Source of the DNA: Phymorhynchus buccinoides | Taxonomy: Eukaryota; Mollusca; Gastropoda; Neogastropoda; Raphitomidae | Assembly (NCBI GenBank): GCA_017654935.2 | Contig: CM065693.1 | Location: 17,716,634-17,780,633, forward strand | Direction: 5' to 3' | Length of the DNA: 64,000 nt | Shown: piece by piece, positions 22,791 to 58,885 of the stretch | Layout: each line of letters starts with the position of its first letter | How positions within the stretch are numbered: the stretch's first letter is position 1 | Made by a program: the position numbers and the translations under genes | Notes under the pieces: generated by a model | Seen by the model: the letters and a program-made list of their open reading frames with translations, nothing else | What the model was told of the DNA's origin: nothing | Databases searched by the model: none

Positions 22791-23258
22791 CGCCCTTTCT
22801 TTCTAGTTCCACAGGAAAATCGAACTGAACTTCGAGACCTTCCGATGTTTTTCTACACACGTAAAAATCCCACAGCAGTTAAAAGTCGAGAAGAGTAGGG
22901 AGAAACCCCGCTGCCTGGTATGAACCAAATTGACAGCAGCCCGAATTTCACAGAAATAATAAGCCTCTGTGACCAGAACATACCAAATACATGGGTGCTC
23001 CTGGGAAAATCCTGCAAGGCCCTGGCGGAGTGCAGGAGCAGCGCACACACACACACACACATTTACTGCTCTTTTTCCACCCCTCTAGACTAGTACAAGT
23101 GCTACATTCCTTTGAACATAGCAAATGCTTATATAGGTCCTTTTTATTGTACAAGTTTGTGTGTGTCTAAGAAAATCGTTGTTTATCAAATTCTCATAAT
23201 CCGGCGACACCCGGCTTTAGGCAATTGACAAAAATCCTGCAATTCAAGACATGCTGCC

Positions 23259-23428
23259 CCCCGTGGGGATACCGGGGGTCTTTTGCATAAATAGTTCCCC
23301 CACCTTCTGGAAGTTCTGTGCTTGTAACTTCCTCTAACCTGTCACTCTCTTTGACTCTGCCTTTTCCTGTTGCTTACTGTCATCTATTATCTTTCTGCCA
23401 TACCGGTCCATTCTCCTGCCTTTTTTCA
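23259..23428 (-). mobile_element. Truncated inverted copy of the 330-bp dispersed repeat
   Basis: Starts CCCCGTGGGGATACCGGGGG and retains the CTTCTGGAAG and CTCTTTGACTCTG parts. Confidence 0.75.
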
Positions 23429-24443
23429 CAAAACACTTTCAAAAACATGTCCTCCAGCCGAAGCCGGACTTGCTGGGCCTAACTATTTCTTAGTTAGGCG
23501 CGCAACGGCAGCATGACGCATCTGCGCTCATAACTGACAGGAAACTGTCTGAGCGATCGAAGAAGAACATGGGTGCTACACCCAAAAATGAAAAATACTG
23601 AAAGGCCGGGGTCCAGGGGCAGCTGGGGGGTTCAGGGGGGCGTTGCCCCCCTGAAGCTGAAGCAAAAATGCAATTGCAGAGATCATTTCCATAGCTCTCC
23701 TGCAATCTGGGAATGGGTGAGAAACAGATTACGATTTGACATCATAGTTCTGTTGGCAGACGACAGTTGACACTTTGTAAAATGACTAAGTTGCTGAGAC
23801 ATGACAAGTCACATTACCTTTTTACAAGAAATACAAAAGATCTATGGTTAAAATCATATTTTCATGACTAAGATTTTTACTGACATTTCAAAAACACAAC
23901 TATAAAGCCGTTCAAATAGAAGATAATAATTAGATCATAAGTGAAATACGATGTCAGTGGATCCAAACATGACTCTCAATTGAGTTTTTCTAAGCAACAT
24001 TTTTAACATATTCATACGTTTAACATCATAAATATCATTTGGTGAATTGAAATATAGTTGTAACTTACCTTTCTGTGAAGTTTGTAGCTTTCATGACACA
24101 AAATTCATGCTGATAATGTTGAATTTAATTCAAATAAGTATGTGTGAATATGACTCGGCCGCCATTTTTGTTGTTGTATTTTCACTTCCGGTGGTTGGAA
24201 GACCCAGATTCAAAATGCCCCCAACCACAGTTAACAGATCAACTTTTGGGGGGGGGGGACAAAATTTTAAAAAATACGGAATTTCTGTCTCAGCAGAAAA
24301 TTTAATTTACGGATTTCCGTTTATACAGAAGGTAGTAGCACCCATGGAAGAAGAACATCCTGAAAGGAGCATCCATGCAAATACGAAATACAAACTGCTG
24401 GAGGGGAAATGCAGCCGAGGACATGTCTTCCGCATGGCAACAG

Positions 24444-24999
24444 CTTAAAGGTGGACCCTGACGGATGAGTTTTTGCAAGAAACATGTCGAGATCACCAGA
24501 AAGACAGCCTTTTCAAGGATCGGAACACTCACTTTGCTCTGGTTTCCTAGAAATTAAACCGTCAAAAAGGCGATTCCTCCTTGGCGGAGATGCCGGAGAG
24601 AGTAGCCATTTTGGATGGGGTGGGTGGAGGTCACTCATTGTGGTTGAAGCATTTTCTTTTTTTGTAGTGCAGAAAAAAAAAAATTGGAGCTATTTCCTTT
24701 TGTTGTGAGCGAAACTCCTTTGGATAAACTGTATAAAATTAAAAATAATAAAAGCTTGTATTGCGAAAATTTCGTGCAAACAATTTGGCGGCCATTAGAA
24801 AAGAGACGGTACACGTCTTCTCTTTGGGTGAAAGAATTTGACTTCCAGCACCTCCGCCAAGGAGGAATCGCCGATTAGACGGTTTGATTTCTAGGGAACC
24901 AGAGCAAAGTGAGTGTTGCAATCTCTGTAAAGGGTGTTTTTCTTGTGATCTAGACATGTTTCTTTCAAAAACTCATCCGTCAGGGTGCCCCTTTAAGTT
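24444..24999. mobile_element. Foldback element of about 555 bp (CTTAAAGG ends)
   Basis: About 150-bp inverted repeats: CCCTGACGGATGAGTTTTTG, AACACTCACTTTGCTCTGG and GCGATTCCTCCTTGGCGGAG on one side have reverse complements on the other. A long-TIR MITE. Confidence 0.85.
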
Positions 25000-25201
25000 C
25001 GTTTCAGTGCTTGGCTTTGTTTGTTTCCTTTTTTTGTGGTTTGTCCATGTTTGAACAAAAACATCCAAAACTTATGAATGGGTTACGATAATAAATTTAG
25101 ATGTGGGCTAGACCCGGACATGTTCTGATCTTGAAATACTTCAAGTTCAAAGCAGTCAAGCATTGCATAATGACACAAACGGTTCAAATCGAGACAAAAG
25201 T

Positions 25202-25207
25202 TTTATT
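25202..25207 (-). promoter_or_regulatory. Candidate polyadenylation signal AATAAA
   Basis: Reverse complement of TTTATT at this position. It is the first canonical hexamer I noted downstream of the ALDH stop on the minus strand. Confidence 0.3.
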
Positions 25208-26591
25208 GAGGTTAACAGGATAATAATCTCAGGATTACATCACAAAGAAGAGTATGGTGTTAATATTCAGACAGATTCTATTCCACGATTACAAGCAAAT
25301 TGGTTAATAATTTACATTAAAAATACATCTTTGCACATCTTTGCACACCATTTCTGAACTGCTGTGGTCAAATAAAAACCAAAAAAAGACAAATAAAACC
25401 AGTCTGTGCCCAGCGAACTTCAATTGCTGAAATGATTCTATCAATTCACAAAACATTGGAACCCGTTTCTATTGTGCTCAAAGTTAATGAAATAGAAACA
25501 CCCGGAGGTGCTAATGGGACCCAGAGATGCACCAGCCACGCCCGCCCCATCAACGCGAGAGCAGCCCTGCTCCAGCCTAGGAAGTCCGTGTTGTGTTACT
25601 GGGGAGCAGGCACACACGGGACATTCCATTAAGTATACATGGCACATAGCTACTCCCGGCTTGCTGACCATCGGATATGATACAAAGGAGTCCTTGCGAA
25701 ATGTCCCCATGGGTGTACCAGTCCATTTGTCATGACTGCAGAGCCCACCGGCAAAAGACACCCACTCAGAAACCAGAACGCACCCAACAGCCCCCCAAAA
25801 GGCCAGGCAAGGCCAGTGCATCCCTGACAAAGCCACAGGTGACAGGCTCTCGCCTTACGGACTTGTATGCCTCAGAAGAGAGTCCCAGAAAGTGATCGTA
25901 TTTGTTAATAATAAGTTCACACACTCCCTGCAATCACCATACGAGAAAAGCTGATGTGAAGAAAGAAAGAAAGAGGGCAAGATATAGAAGTTCAAAATTT
26001 AGACCTATCCCAGAAACTGGTAGTAAAATTTGAGCATTGCTTAAACATACCAAAGAGGACGGCGTTTCTCTATAGAAATAAGCAACCTTGCTGCATAACG
26101 AGTACTGACAAAAAGAATTTGAATACAGACCATGAGATATATAACAAGGTATAACAAAACATAATCTCTGTCGACAGACACACGTCGCTTAACAAGTCTG
26201 ACAATTAGAATCTACTGTTAGAACCACGCCATGATAATATTAGCCATGAAACGCATAAACACATTATATAAACATCCAACATCTCATCAACCAGTTACTC
26301 GAAAAATCAAAGGTGCCGTAGCTTCAAATGGCTCTAAACTTGCCTGAAATTCCAAAATATGGAACGTAATTGTTTCTTCAGTCAAGATGTGCAAACGTGT
26401 GAAAGAAACAAACTTATGAATGAACAAAAAAGAAGAAGAAAGGATTTCTTTACAACAAGTGAAATCCACCTGAGAGTTTCAATTGATGATCAATGATAAG
26501 CAAAAGAAATATATCACAAATGTTAAAAACGTTGAAGATCTCTTGCATATGTCTTGAAGACAAAGCATGAAATATTCATCACTTAAACGAA

Positions 26592-28938
26592 TTGATGCTG
26601 TTGAAATCTCTGAAGGCTACAAAGTGGGAATCAATGCTCTAGAAATCTCCTCTGACGGCTGTAAAGTGGGAACCAACGCTGTTGAAATCTCCTCTGAAGG
26701 CTGTAAAGTGTGAATCAATGCTCTAGAAATCTCCTCTGAAGGCTGTAAAGTGGGAACCAACGCTGTTGAAATCTCCTCTGAAGGCTGTAAAGTGTGAATC
26801 AATGCTCTTGAAATCTCCTCTGAAGGCTGTAAAGTGGGAATCAATGCTCTTGAAATCTCCTCTGAAGGCTGTAAAGTGGGAATCAATGCTGTTGAAATCT
26901 CCTCTGAAGGCTGTAAAGTGGGAACCAACACTGTTCAAATCTCCTCTGAAGGCTGTAAAGTGGGAACCAATGCTGTTGAAATCTCCTCTGAAGGCTGTAA
27001 AGTGGGAACCAACACTGTTCAAATCTCCTCTGAAGGCTGTAAAGTGGGAACCAATGCTGTTGAAATCTCCTCTGAAGGCTGTAAAGTGGGAACCAACGCT
27101 GTTGAAATCTCCTCTGAAGGCTGTAAAGTGGGAATCAACGCTGTTCAAATCTCCTATGAAGGCTGTAAAGTGGGAATCAATGCTGTTGAAATCTCCTCTG
27201 AAGGCTGTAAAGTGGGAATCAATGCTGTTGAAATCTCCTCTGAAGGCTGTAAAGTCTGAACCAACGCTGTTGAAATCTCCTCTGAAGGCTGTAAAGTGGG
27301 AATCAACGCTGTTGAAATCTCCTCTGAAGGCTGTAAAGTGGGAATCAATGCTGTTAGAAATCTCCTCTGAAGGCTGTAAAGTGGGAATCAATGCTGTTGA
27401 AATCTCCTATGAAGGCTGTAAAGTGGGAATCAATGCTCTAGAAATCTCCTCTGAAGGCTGTAAAGTGGGAACCAATGCTGTTGAAATCTCCTCTGAAGGC
27501 TGTAAAGTGGGAATCAATGCTGTTGAAATCTCCTCTGAAGGCTGTAAAGTGGGAATCAATGCTGTTGAAATCTCCTATGAAGGCTGTAAAGTGGGAATCA
27601 ATGCTCTAGAAATCTCCTCTGAAGGCTGTAAAGTGGGAATCAATGCTGTTGAAATCTCCTCTGAAGGCTGTAAAGTGGGAATCAATGCTGTTGAAATCTC
27701 CTCTGAAGGCTGTAAAGTGGGAATCAATGCTGTTGAAATCTCCTCTGAAGGCTGTAAAGTGTGAACCAACGCTGTTCAAATCTCCTCTGAAGGCTGTAAA
27801 GTGTGAATCAACGCTGTTGAAATCTCCTCTGAAGGCTGTAAAGTGGGAATCAATGCTCTAGAAATCTCCTCTGAAGGCTGTAAAGTGGGAATCAATGCTG
27901 TTGAAATCTCCTATGAAGGCTGTAAAGTGGGAATCAATGCTCTAGAAATCTCCTCTGAAGGCTGTAAAGTGGGAACCAATGCTGTTGAAATCTCCTCTGA
28001 AGGCTGTAAAGTGGGAATCAATGCTGTTGAAATCTCCTCTGAAGGCTGTAAAGTGGGAATCAATGCTGTTGAAATCTCCTATGAAGGCTGTAAAGTGGGA
28101 ATCAATGCTCTAGAAATCTCCTCTGAAGGCTGTAAAGTGGGAACCAATGCTGTTGAAATCTCCTCTGAAGGCTGTAAAGTGGGAATCAATGCTGTTGAAA
28201 TCTCCTCTGAAGGCTGTAAAGTGGGAATCAATGCTGTTGAAATCTCCTCTGAAGGCTGTAAAGTGTGAACCAACGCTGTTCAAATCTCCTCTGAAGGCTG
28301 TAAAGTGTGAATCAACGCTGTTGAAATCTCCTCTGAAGGCTGTAAAGTGTGAATCAACGCTGTTCAAATCTCCTATGAAGGCTGTAAAGTGGGAATCAAC
28401 GCTGTTGAAATCTCCTCTGAAGGCTGTAAAGTGGGAATCAATGCTGTTGAAATCTCCTCTGAAGGCTGTAAAGTGTGAACCAACGCTGTTCAAATCTCAT
28501 CTGAAGGCTGTAAAGTGTGAACCAACGCTGTTCAAATCTCATCTGAAGGCTGTAAAGTGTGAACCAACGCTGTTCAAATCTCCTCTGAAGGCTGTAAAGT
28601 GGGAATCAATGCTGTTGAAATCTCCTCTGAAGGCTGTAAAGTGTGAATCAACGCTGTTGAAATCTCCTCTGAAGGCTGTAAAGTGGGAATCAATGCTGTT
28701 GAAATCTCCTCTGAAGGCTGTAAAGTCTGAACCAACGCTGTTGAAATCTCGTCTGAAGGCTGGAAAGAGGGAATCAGCGCTGTTGAAATCTCCTCTGAAG
28801 GCTGGAAAGTGTGAATCAACGCAGTTGAAATCTCCTATGAAGGCTGTAAAGTGGGAATCAATGCTGTTGAAATCTCCTCTGAAGGCTGTAAAGTGTGAAT
28901 CAACGCTGTTGAAATCTCCTCTGAAGGCTGTAAAGTGG
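26592..28938. repeat. 42-bp minisatellite, about 56 copies
   Basis: The unit contains GAAATCTCCTCTGAAGGCTG and TAAAGTGGGAATCAATGC. Because 42 is divisible by three, several frames on both strands stay open for up to 332 codons. Variants (CTAGAA, CCTATGAA, ACCAACGC, GTGTGA) recur in order, showing a four-unit (168-bp) higher-order period around 27400-28100. No spacers, no splice sites, no codon asymmetry. Confidence 0.95.
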
Positions 28939-29515
28939 ATGCTCCAATACACAATGCACAAAATCCAAATCTTGCTGATCTTTAACATAAAAAAACACCA
29001 ATCTCTTCTACCTCCTGTGATAAAGAAAACAAGGCAGTGCAAAGTGCAGCAAAGCATAATTCCTTTCAGCTTTAATTAACAACACAAAACTTTCCTTAGC
29101 TCGATCCATAGATCAACAATGATAGTCTTGTGTGAAAGGATATAATGCAGGCACCCAACCATACAATTAAAGATGTTTCAATACCATAATCATTTCGGCG
29201 TGCACTCTCTAAAAAGAGCAGGCCCCTTTCAGTTTATAAAAAGCATGTTTGAAACATGAAAATATTCAGAACAAAACGTGATTATACTGTGAACCGGGTG
29301 TACGCTTGTGTGAGCACATGTGTTAGCACATTTACGTTTGATTGCATGGTGCGTGACTTTAGACTGTTCATATACCATATGTAATTCAATAACAAATCCA
29401 AAATAAAACCTGTAGGTATAATGTATTCACAGTTACATGTTATCTATTTATCACCCAATATTGAGCAACTCTTTTTTTTTATATCCCCCAATATTGAGAC
29501 CGATAATGTCACCTT

Positions 29516-53379
<23,864 letters not shown>

Positions 53380-53500
53380 CTGAAACAGAACATATGTCAA
53401 TGCACACTGGGTGCTTCTACAAAATCTGATAAATCGGGGTCCAGGGGCCGCCTAGTCACAAAGCTTTTAATTGTCAAAATCAAACTTCAAAATCAAAAAC

Positions 53501-54000
53501 NNNNNNNNNNNNNNNNNNNNNNNNNNNNNNNNNNNNNNNNNNNNNNNNNNNNNNNNNNNNNNNNNNNNNNNNNNNNNNNNNNNNNNNNNNNNNNNNNNNN
53601 NNNNNNNNNNNNNNNNNNNNNNNNNNNNNNNNNNNNNNNNNNNNNNNNNNNNNNNNNNNNNNNNNNNNNNNNNNNNNNNNNNNNNNNNNNNNNNNNNNNN
53701 NNNNNNNNNNNNNNNNNNNNNNNNNNNNNNNNNNNNNNNNNNNNNNNNNNNNNNNNNNNNNNNNNNNNNNNNNNNNNNNNNNNNNNNNNNNNNNNNNNNN
53801 NNNNNNNNNNNNNNNNNNNNNNNNNNNNNNNNNNNNNNNNNNNNNNNNNNNNNNNNNNNNNNNNNNNNNNNNNNNNNNNNNNNNNNNNNNNNNNNNNNNN
53901 NNNNNNNNNNNNNNNNNNNNNNNNNNNNNNNNNNNNNNNNNNNNNNNNNNNNNNNNNNNNNNNNNNNNNNNNNNNNNNNNNNNNNNNNNNNNNNNNNNNN
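53501..54000. other. Assembly gap (500 N)
   Basis: Exactly 500 N. It lies upstream (in minus-strand sense) of the most 5' visible dehydrogenase exon, so the N-terminal exons are either in this gap or beyond it. Confidence 0.99.
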
Positions 54001-54247
54001 AGATAAATGGTAAGGAGAGGACATGATGGGGGCAAAAAGTGAGGGAAACAAGAGAGGGAGAATGAAGTAGCAGAGAGATGGTGAAGAGAGGGGAGATGGT
54101 AGAGGGGGGGGGGGGAGAAGGCTGGAGGAAAGAGAGAGATCGGAAATGAAGAGACGGAAAGATAGGAAATAATTAAGAGGGAAGACCAGAGGATGGAAAT
54201 ATTTAATGGTTACCTTTTTGACTGTTTCTTTATTCTTGACGTGCCCC

Positions 54248-54348
<101 letters not shown>

Positions 54349-54530
54349 TCCAGAAGCAAGGGAAATAACTAGTTATAAATTCATATTGTTTAGGATGAAC
54401 TCGAATTGTTGCCCCTGTTTCTAACACCGCTATGGCATTGTATAAATTATATTTTGGTAAAGACTGTTTAGGGAAGAAGACACAAGGCTGATTTATGATT
54501 CTTTTAAGGTTTTTTTTAATCCTTAGGGGG

Positions 54531-54743
54531 TAAGACGGGGTAAAAAGCCCATGGGTGTGGGTGAGTAAGAAGCCCATGCCAATTATCTCATGAAATAAAG
54601 AAACTTTCAGGCACATCTTGCCCATGAGACGAGTGTTAATGTTTAGCATTCGTCTCATTGGCAAATTTGACTGAAATTTGCTTTATTTCATGAGATAATT
54701 GGCATGGGCTTCTTACCCGCCCGTGGGCTTTTTTACCCCGCCT
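54531..54743. mobile_element. Foldback element of about 213 bp
   Basis: Arms include GGGGTAAAAAGCCCA, GTAAGAAGCCCATGCCAAT and ATCTCATGAAATAAAG with their reverse complements. The loop is about 55 bp and itself has an ACGAGTG..ATTCGTCT pair. Confidence 0.85.
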
Positions 54744-55484
54744 TCACCTATAGTTTCTGCCTGACTCGGGTGAATTATGTTATTGTTTTCAGTCGTAGTG
54801 TGTTTTTTGCTAGTTTTCTGCTTTTGCTATATTTGCTGTTTGCTGTTTTCTTGTTTGTCTATGCCCCCCCCCCCCCACCTGCGTGCGCATCTCGACCCTT
54901 CCAACGGAAGTGTCGCCATCTTAGTCCTTATTTGTGTGTAAACAAAGTGAAAATGTTATCTAAATGTGTAAAGAAAACATCCAGATGTTATAAATACAGT
55001 TTAGATAAGTTTCGAATTGGAACAGCCAAATACGCAGCATCGATCTGGCATTTTTCAAACAAAGTTACTGACTAAGATGGCGGTCTCCCATAATATGCCG
55101 CTCCTTGTGGCCGGATATGACGACACGTGGGTACAAGCCATATTGATAAAGGCGCATTCGCAGAAATATCCAGTAGTTTTGTTTTGTCTCTTGTGAATAA
55201 AATAGCGTCACTTTACACTTGTGGTGTATTTGTTTAGTTGTTGCATGTTCCAGTGACGTTGCAATCTGTTTCAGTTTCAGTTTTCTTAGGTAGTTTGAAA
55301 AAGAATATTATTAGGTAGGCTTTCTCCCGCTCTCTTTCATCCTATTGTCTGTGTGTCTAACTAAGATGGACATTTCCAAGAGCCTTAAGTGTTGTTATTT
55401 GATACAAAACTGTCTGGGTTTCTGTGTGACCTAGTGCTTGGTGTACTGACACATTCATACTGTGTGAAGCTGCTGTATGTGTGG

Positions 55485-55735
<251 letters not shown>

Positions 55736-55741
55736 CATTAA

Positions 55742-55765
55742 TTAAGGTCACAGGCTACGCTAAAA
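55742..55765 (+). repeat. Left terminal inverted repeat and TTAA
   Basis: TTAA followed by GGTCACAGGCTACGC. It pairs with 63321-63343 on the opposite strand. Confidence 0.55.
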
Positions 55766-56303
55766 ATAGGCACAGAACGTGTTTGGGAGTCACGTGTTCG
55801 ATTTTGAGATTTTATCAGAATTGCCTGCAATAATACCTTTTCTTTCTGGTTTCCGAACCCGTTTTTCGTAAACATGCTTATTAGCTGCTGAAAAAGTAAT
55901 ATTTTTAACCATATTGTATCAGTAATGACTTCGTATTTTGTCCAAAAAAGCTAAAAACACTAATGTTTTGTGCATGGCAAATCTAAATTCTCCCAACTTG
56001 AACCGCCATGCCTGACACGATCGCATTCTTTATTCTCTCCCCTTTAGCGTAGTATAGTTTTCATACTACACAAGGCTGCGTCTGCGAGCGTTAGAACGAA
56101 TAAAACGATCCCCCGCACTGACCTAGATCTCCATATAAGGAGACCTACGTCACCAGCCTACGACCTTAGACCTGTGACCTCAGACGAAAGCCTACGATTC
56201 GTCGACACAGGTCACGTGACTGCTTTAGTGTCGTCTGCAGTTTTATTTTGATCGAGTTCGCAGACGTCAAATTTCATCCAATTTCCTCGAAAGTTTGGGC
56301 AAA

Positions 56304-56491
56304 ATGCCGAACATTTCCGCTAAACCGAGGCAGCAGAGGACTCCATTGGTGGAGGAAAGCTATCCCGAAAGCAACAATGCAAGTTAGCAGCTCAGTCGCG
56401 CTGGAAAGCAACAAATTCCGATGAGTTTTTGTCTGTTGATAAACAAGTACTGACTGAAAACGTGCTTCGCGCTGAAGGTGATGCTGAATAG
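56304..56491 (+). CDS. Possible N-terminal coding exon of the transposase
   Basis: An ATG at 56304 opens MPNISAKP. A second frame from 56327 is open for 54 codons and reads KLSRKQQCKLAAQSRWKATN, then DEFLSVDKQVLTENVLRAEG. The composition resembles the basic N-terminus of such transposases. Joining the two needs a frameshift, and no confident donor was found. Low-confidence call based on composition and position inside the element. Confidence 0.25.
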
Positions 56492-56618
56492 GGCTACTTC
56501 CTAAATGGGTATCTACACAGAAAAGAGAGTTATTTCCCTTGTTAGTAGGTACAACCAGGCCCAAGAGTGTAGGCAAGGAAAAGGTAGAAACATGTACTGC
56601 AAGTACGAAAATACGCAG

Positions 56619-57040
56619 TCTTTGTCTCTCTTTGTCAGTCTCTTTGTCTGTATGTTTGTCTCTGTATCTCTCTCTTTCCTCTCCCTCTCTCTCGTCTATG
56701 TCTGTCTGTCAATCTGTCTCTGTCTGACTTTTATTCTCTTTCCTCACTAGCTCTGTCTCTATTTCTCGCTTTCTTTCGTCTGTCTCTGTGGATTGTCTGT
56801 CTGCCTGAGTGTTTCGCATCTTTGTCTCTGTCTCACTGTCTTTGTCTGTTTGTCTCTCTTCCAATCTTTCTTGTCTGTCTCTCTGCCTTTGCCTCTGTCT
56901 CTCTCATTCTCTCACCTGTCTGTTTCCCTGTCTGTCTGTCTATCTCTTTCTGTCTCCTCTGTCTCCACCCCGCTCTCTGTCTATGTCTGGCTGTCTTTCT
57001 GTCTGTCTATATCATGTATGTATGTATGTGCATGACACCT

Positions 57041-57093
<53 letters not shown>

Positions 57094-57140
57094 ATCTGCC
57101 TTTCAATCTGAATGCGTCATCATTTGTCTGTCTATCACTC

Positions 57141-57209
<69 letters not shown>
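56619..57209. repeat. Pyrimidine-rich microsatellite block (TCTG/CT)
   Basis: Almost entirely C and T with TG steps (TGTCTGTCTC...), grading into pure (CT)n at 57045-57089 and 57147-57208. It lies inside the transposon and upstream of the transposase exons. Confidence 0.9.
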
Positions 57210-57211
<2 letters not shown>

Positions 57212-57444
57212 AGACAGACAAGAGATACAGAGACAGACAAACAGACGGCAGAGAGAGAGAGAGAGAGCGCACGAGAGAGACTGACAAACAGAAAGAAGCA
57301 AAGACAGACAGGAAGACAGGCAGATAAGAGACAGACAAAAAAGGCAGAGACAAATGAGAGAGATACAGAGAAACAGAACCAAAGGAAAGTAACAGGAAGA
57401 CGTGACAAGAGAGACAGGCGGAGACAAAGAGGATGGGACAGACG

Positions 57445-57513
<69 letters not shown>

Positions 57514-57807
57514 CACAGACAGGAGACAGAAACAGACAGACAAACTAGAGAGAAACAGTGGCAGATGGGAGAAAGAGACAGACAAAAACAGAGACAGACA
57601 GGCAGACAGACAATAGACAGACGGGACAGACACAGAGAGAAGGGCAGACAGACAGATACAGACACGTAGATAAGATGCAGATAACAGATACTATGCAGAC
57701 AGACATAGAAACATAGAAACAGAGACAGATGCCATACAGACAAGACAGAGAGAAACATAGACAGACAAACAAATTGAAACAGAGACGGACGAGAACGAGA
57801 GAGAGAG

Positions 57808-57866
<59 letters not shown>

Positions 57867-58320
57867 GACAGAGAGACGAGACTGACTGGAGACGAGAGAG
57901 AGACAGACGAGAAACAGAGAGGCAGACAGACAGACAGAGGCATACAGACATACAGGAAAGATAGAGAGAAAGAGAGAGGCATACAGACATACAGGAAAGA
58001 TAGAGAGAAAGAGATAGGCATACAGACATACAGGAAAGATAGAGAGAAAGAGATAGGCATACAGACATACAGGAAAGATAGAGAGAAAGAGATAGGCATA
58101 CAGACATACAGGAAAGAAAGAGAGAGGCATACAGACATACAGGAAAGATAGAGAGAAAGAGATAGGCATACAGACAAGGGAGACGCAGAGAAGTAGACAA
58201 GAGGCAGATAACAAACAGTAGATAGAGAGACAGAGACATACCAAACAGACAGAGAAAAAGACAGACAGACAGTCAGTCGGTCAGAGAGACAAGAGAAAAC
58301 AGTAAAAGACAGACAGACAG
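57210..58320. repeat. Purine-rich microsatellite block (GACA/GA)
   Basis: Begins abruptly where the CT block ends and consists of GAGA and GACAGACA runs. With the preceding block it forms a strand-symmetry switch able to fold into a large imperfect hairpin. Long apparent ORFs on both strands are low-complexity artefacts. Confidence 0.9.
57939..58175. repeat. 39-bp tandem repeat, about 6 copies
   Basis: The unit contains GGCATACAGACATACAGG followed by AAAGATAGAGAG. It is a higher-order array inside the purine block. Confidence 0.85.
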
Positions 58321-58441
58321 CCAAAACAGCGGTACATACGCCCACACACTTTTATTTAAGTTTTAATGTGCTAGCTTGTGATTGTACCGACAAACAAGGG
58401 GAGTAACTCTGGTACGCAACTTTCGGTCTATTTAGGGATAA

Positions 58442-58741
58442 GCCCTATTGTCGGGTGCAAATCTGGCTGGTCAGTGTAATGAACCGGGCAACCAGTGCAG
58501 GTCTACAGCCAGAGAAAAGCTGAAAATGATGTGCGAGTATGTTGGAGCAGATGGAGACAACATTCAGTGTTTGAATGACCGTGGCAGTACTGACACTGAC
58601 AGCAAAAAGCGCTGCTTCATTGAACTGTCCAGTCTGAAGAAACTGTTTTCATCTGTGGTATGCAGCGTCTGTGCTGGATCTGTGACTGTTCACTATGGTG
58701 ACAAGATGGGATATTCTAGAGAAATCAGACTTGCTTGTGAG
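58442..58741 (+). CDS. Transposase exon, N-terminal Cys domain
   Basis: Open from just after a TAA at 58439. The true 5' edge is unresolved: the AG at 58473-58474 would keep phase 0, and an AG at 58499-58500 is also possible. The exon ends CGLACE-like at TGTGAG before donor GTATGT. Confidence 0.6.
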
Positions 58742-58746
58742 GTATG

Positions 58747-58838
<92 letters not shown>

Positions 58839-58845
58839 TCTCTCA

Positions 58846-58885
<40 letters not shown>

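Larger units (their letters stand above)
21575..25185. other. Intergenic region between convergent genes
   Basis: No gene supported. It contains repeats at 21642-22003, 22333-22434 (hairpin), 22475-22790, 23259-23428, 23600-23670 and 24444-24999, plus AT-rich anonymous sequence. Confidence 0.6.
25186..29515 (-). other. Candidate long 3' UTR of the ALDH gene
   Basis: Downstream of the TAA at 29516 the minus strand shows no further exon. The first good AATAAA on that strand is at 25202-25207. Most of the stretch (25200-26590 and 28940-29515) lacks the dispersed elements that crowd the introns, which fits transcribed 3' sequence. If so, the 42-bp minisatellite is in the mRNA. A shorter UTR using the ATTAAA near 29071 is equally possible without transcript data. 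Confidence 0.35.

Noticed and set aside
25441..25836. 131-codon minus-strand ORF
   Set aside because: No recognisable domain. It sits in the candidate 3' UTR and has competing ORFs on the plus strand.
26592..28938. CRISPR-like appearance of regular short repeats
   Set aside because: Units are directly adjacent with no unique spacers, and the setting is a eukaryotic gene. The same applies to the 33-bp array at 6890.
26766..29079. Long ORFs (up to 332 codons) on both strands over the 42-bp array
   Set aside because: Open frames follow from a stop-poor unit divisible by three. All frames and both strands are open, with no start context, domain or splice structure.
56793..58345. Ser/Leu-rich and Arg/Glu-rich ORFs of up to 369 codons
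   Set aside because: They are translations of CT, GA and GACA microsatellites.
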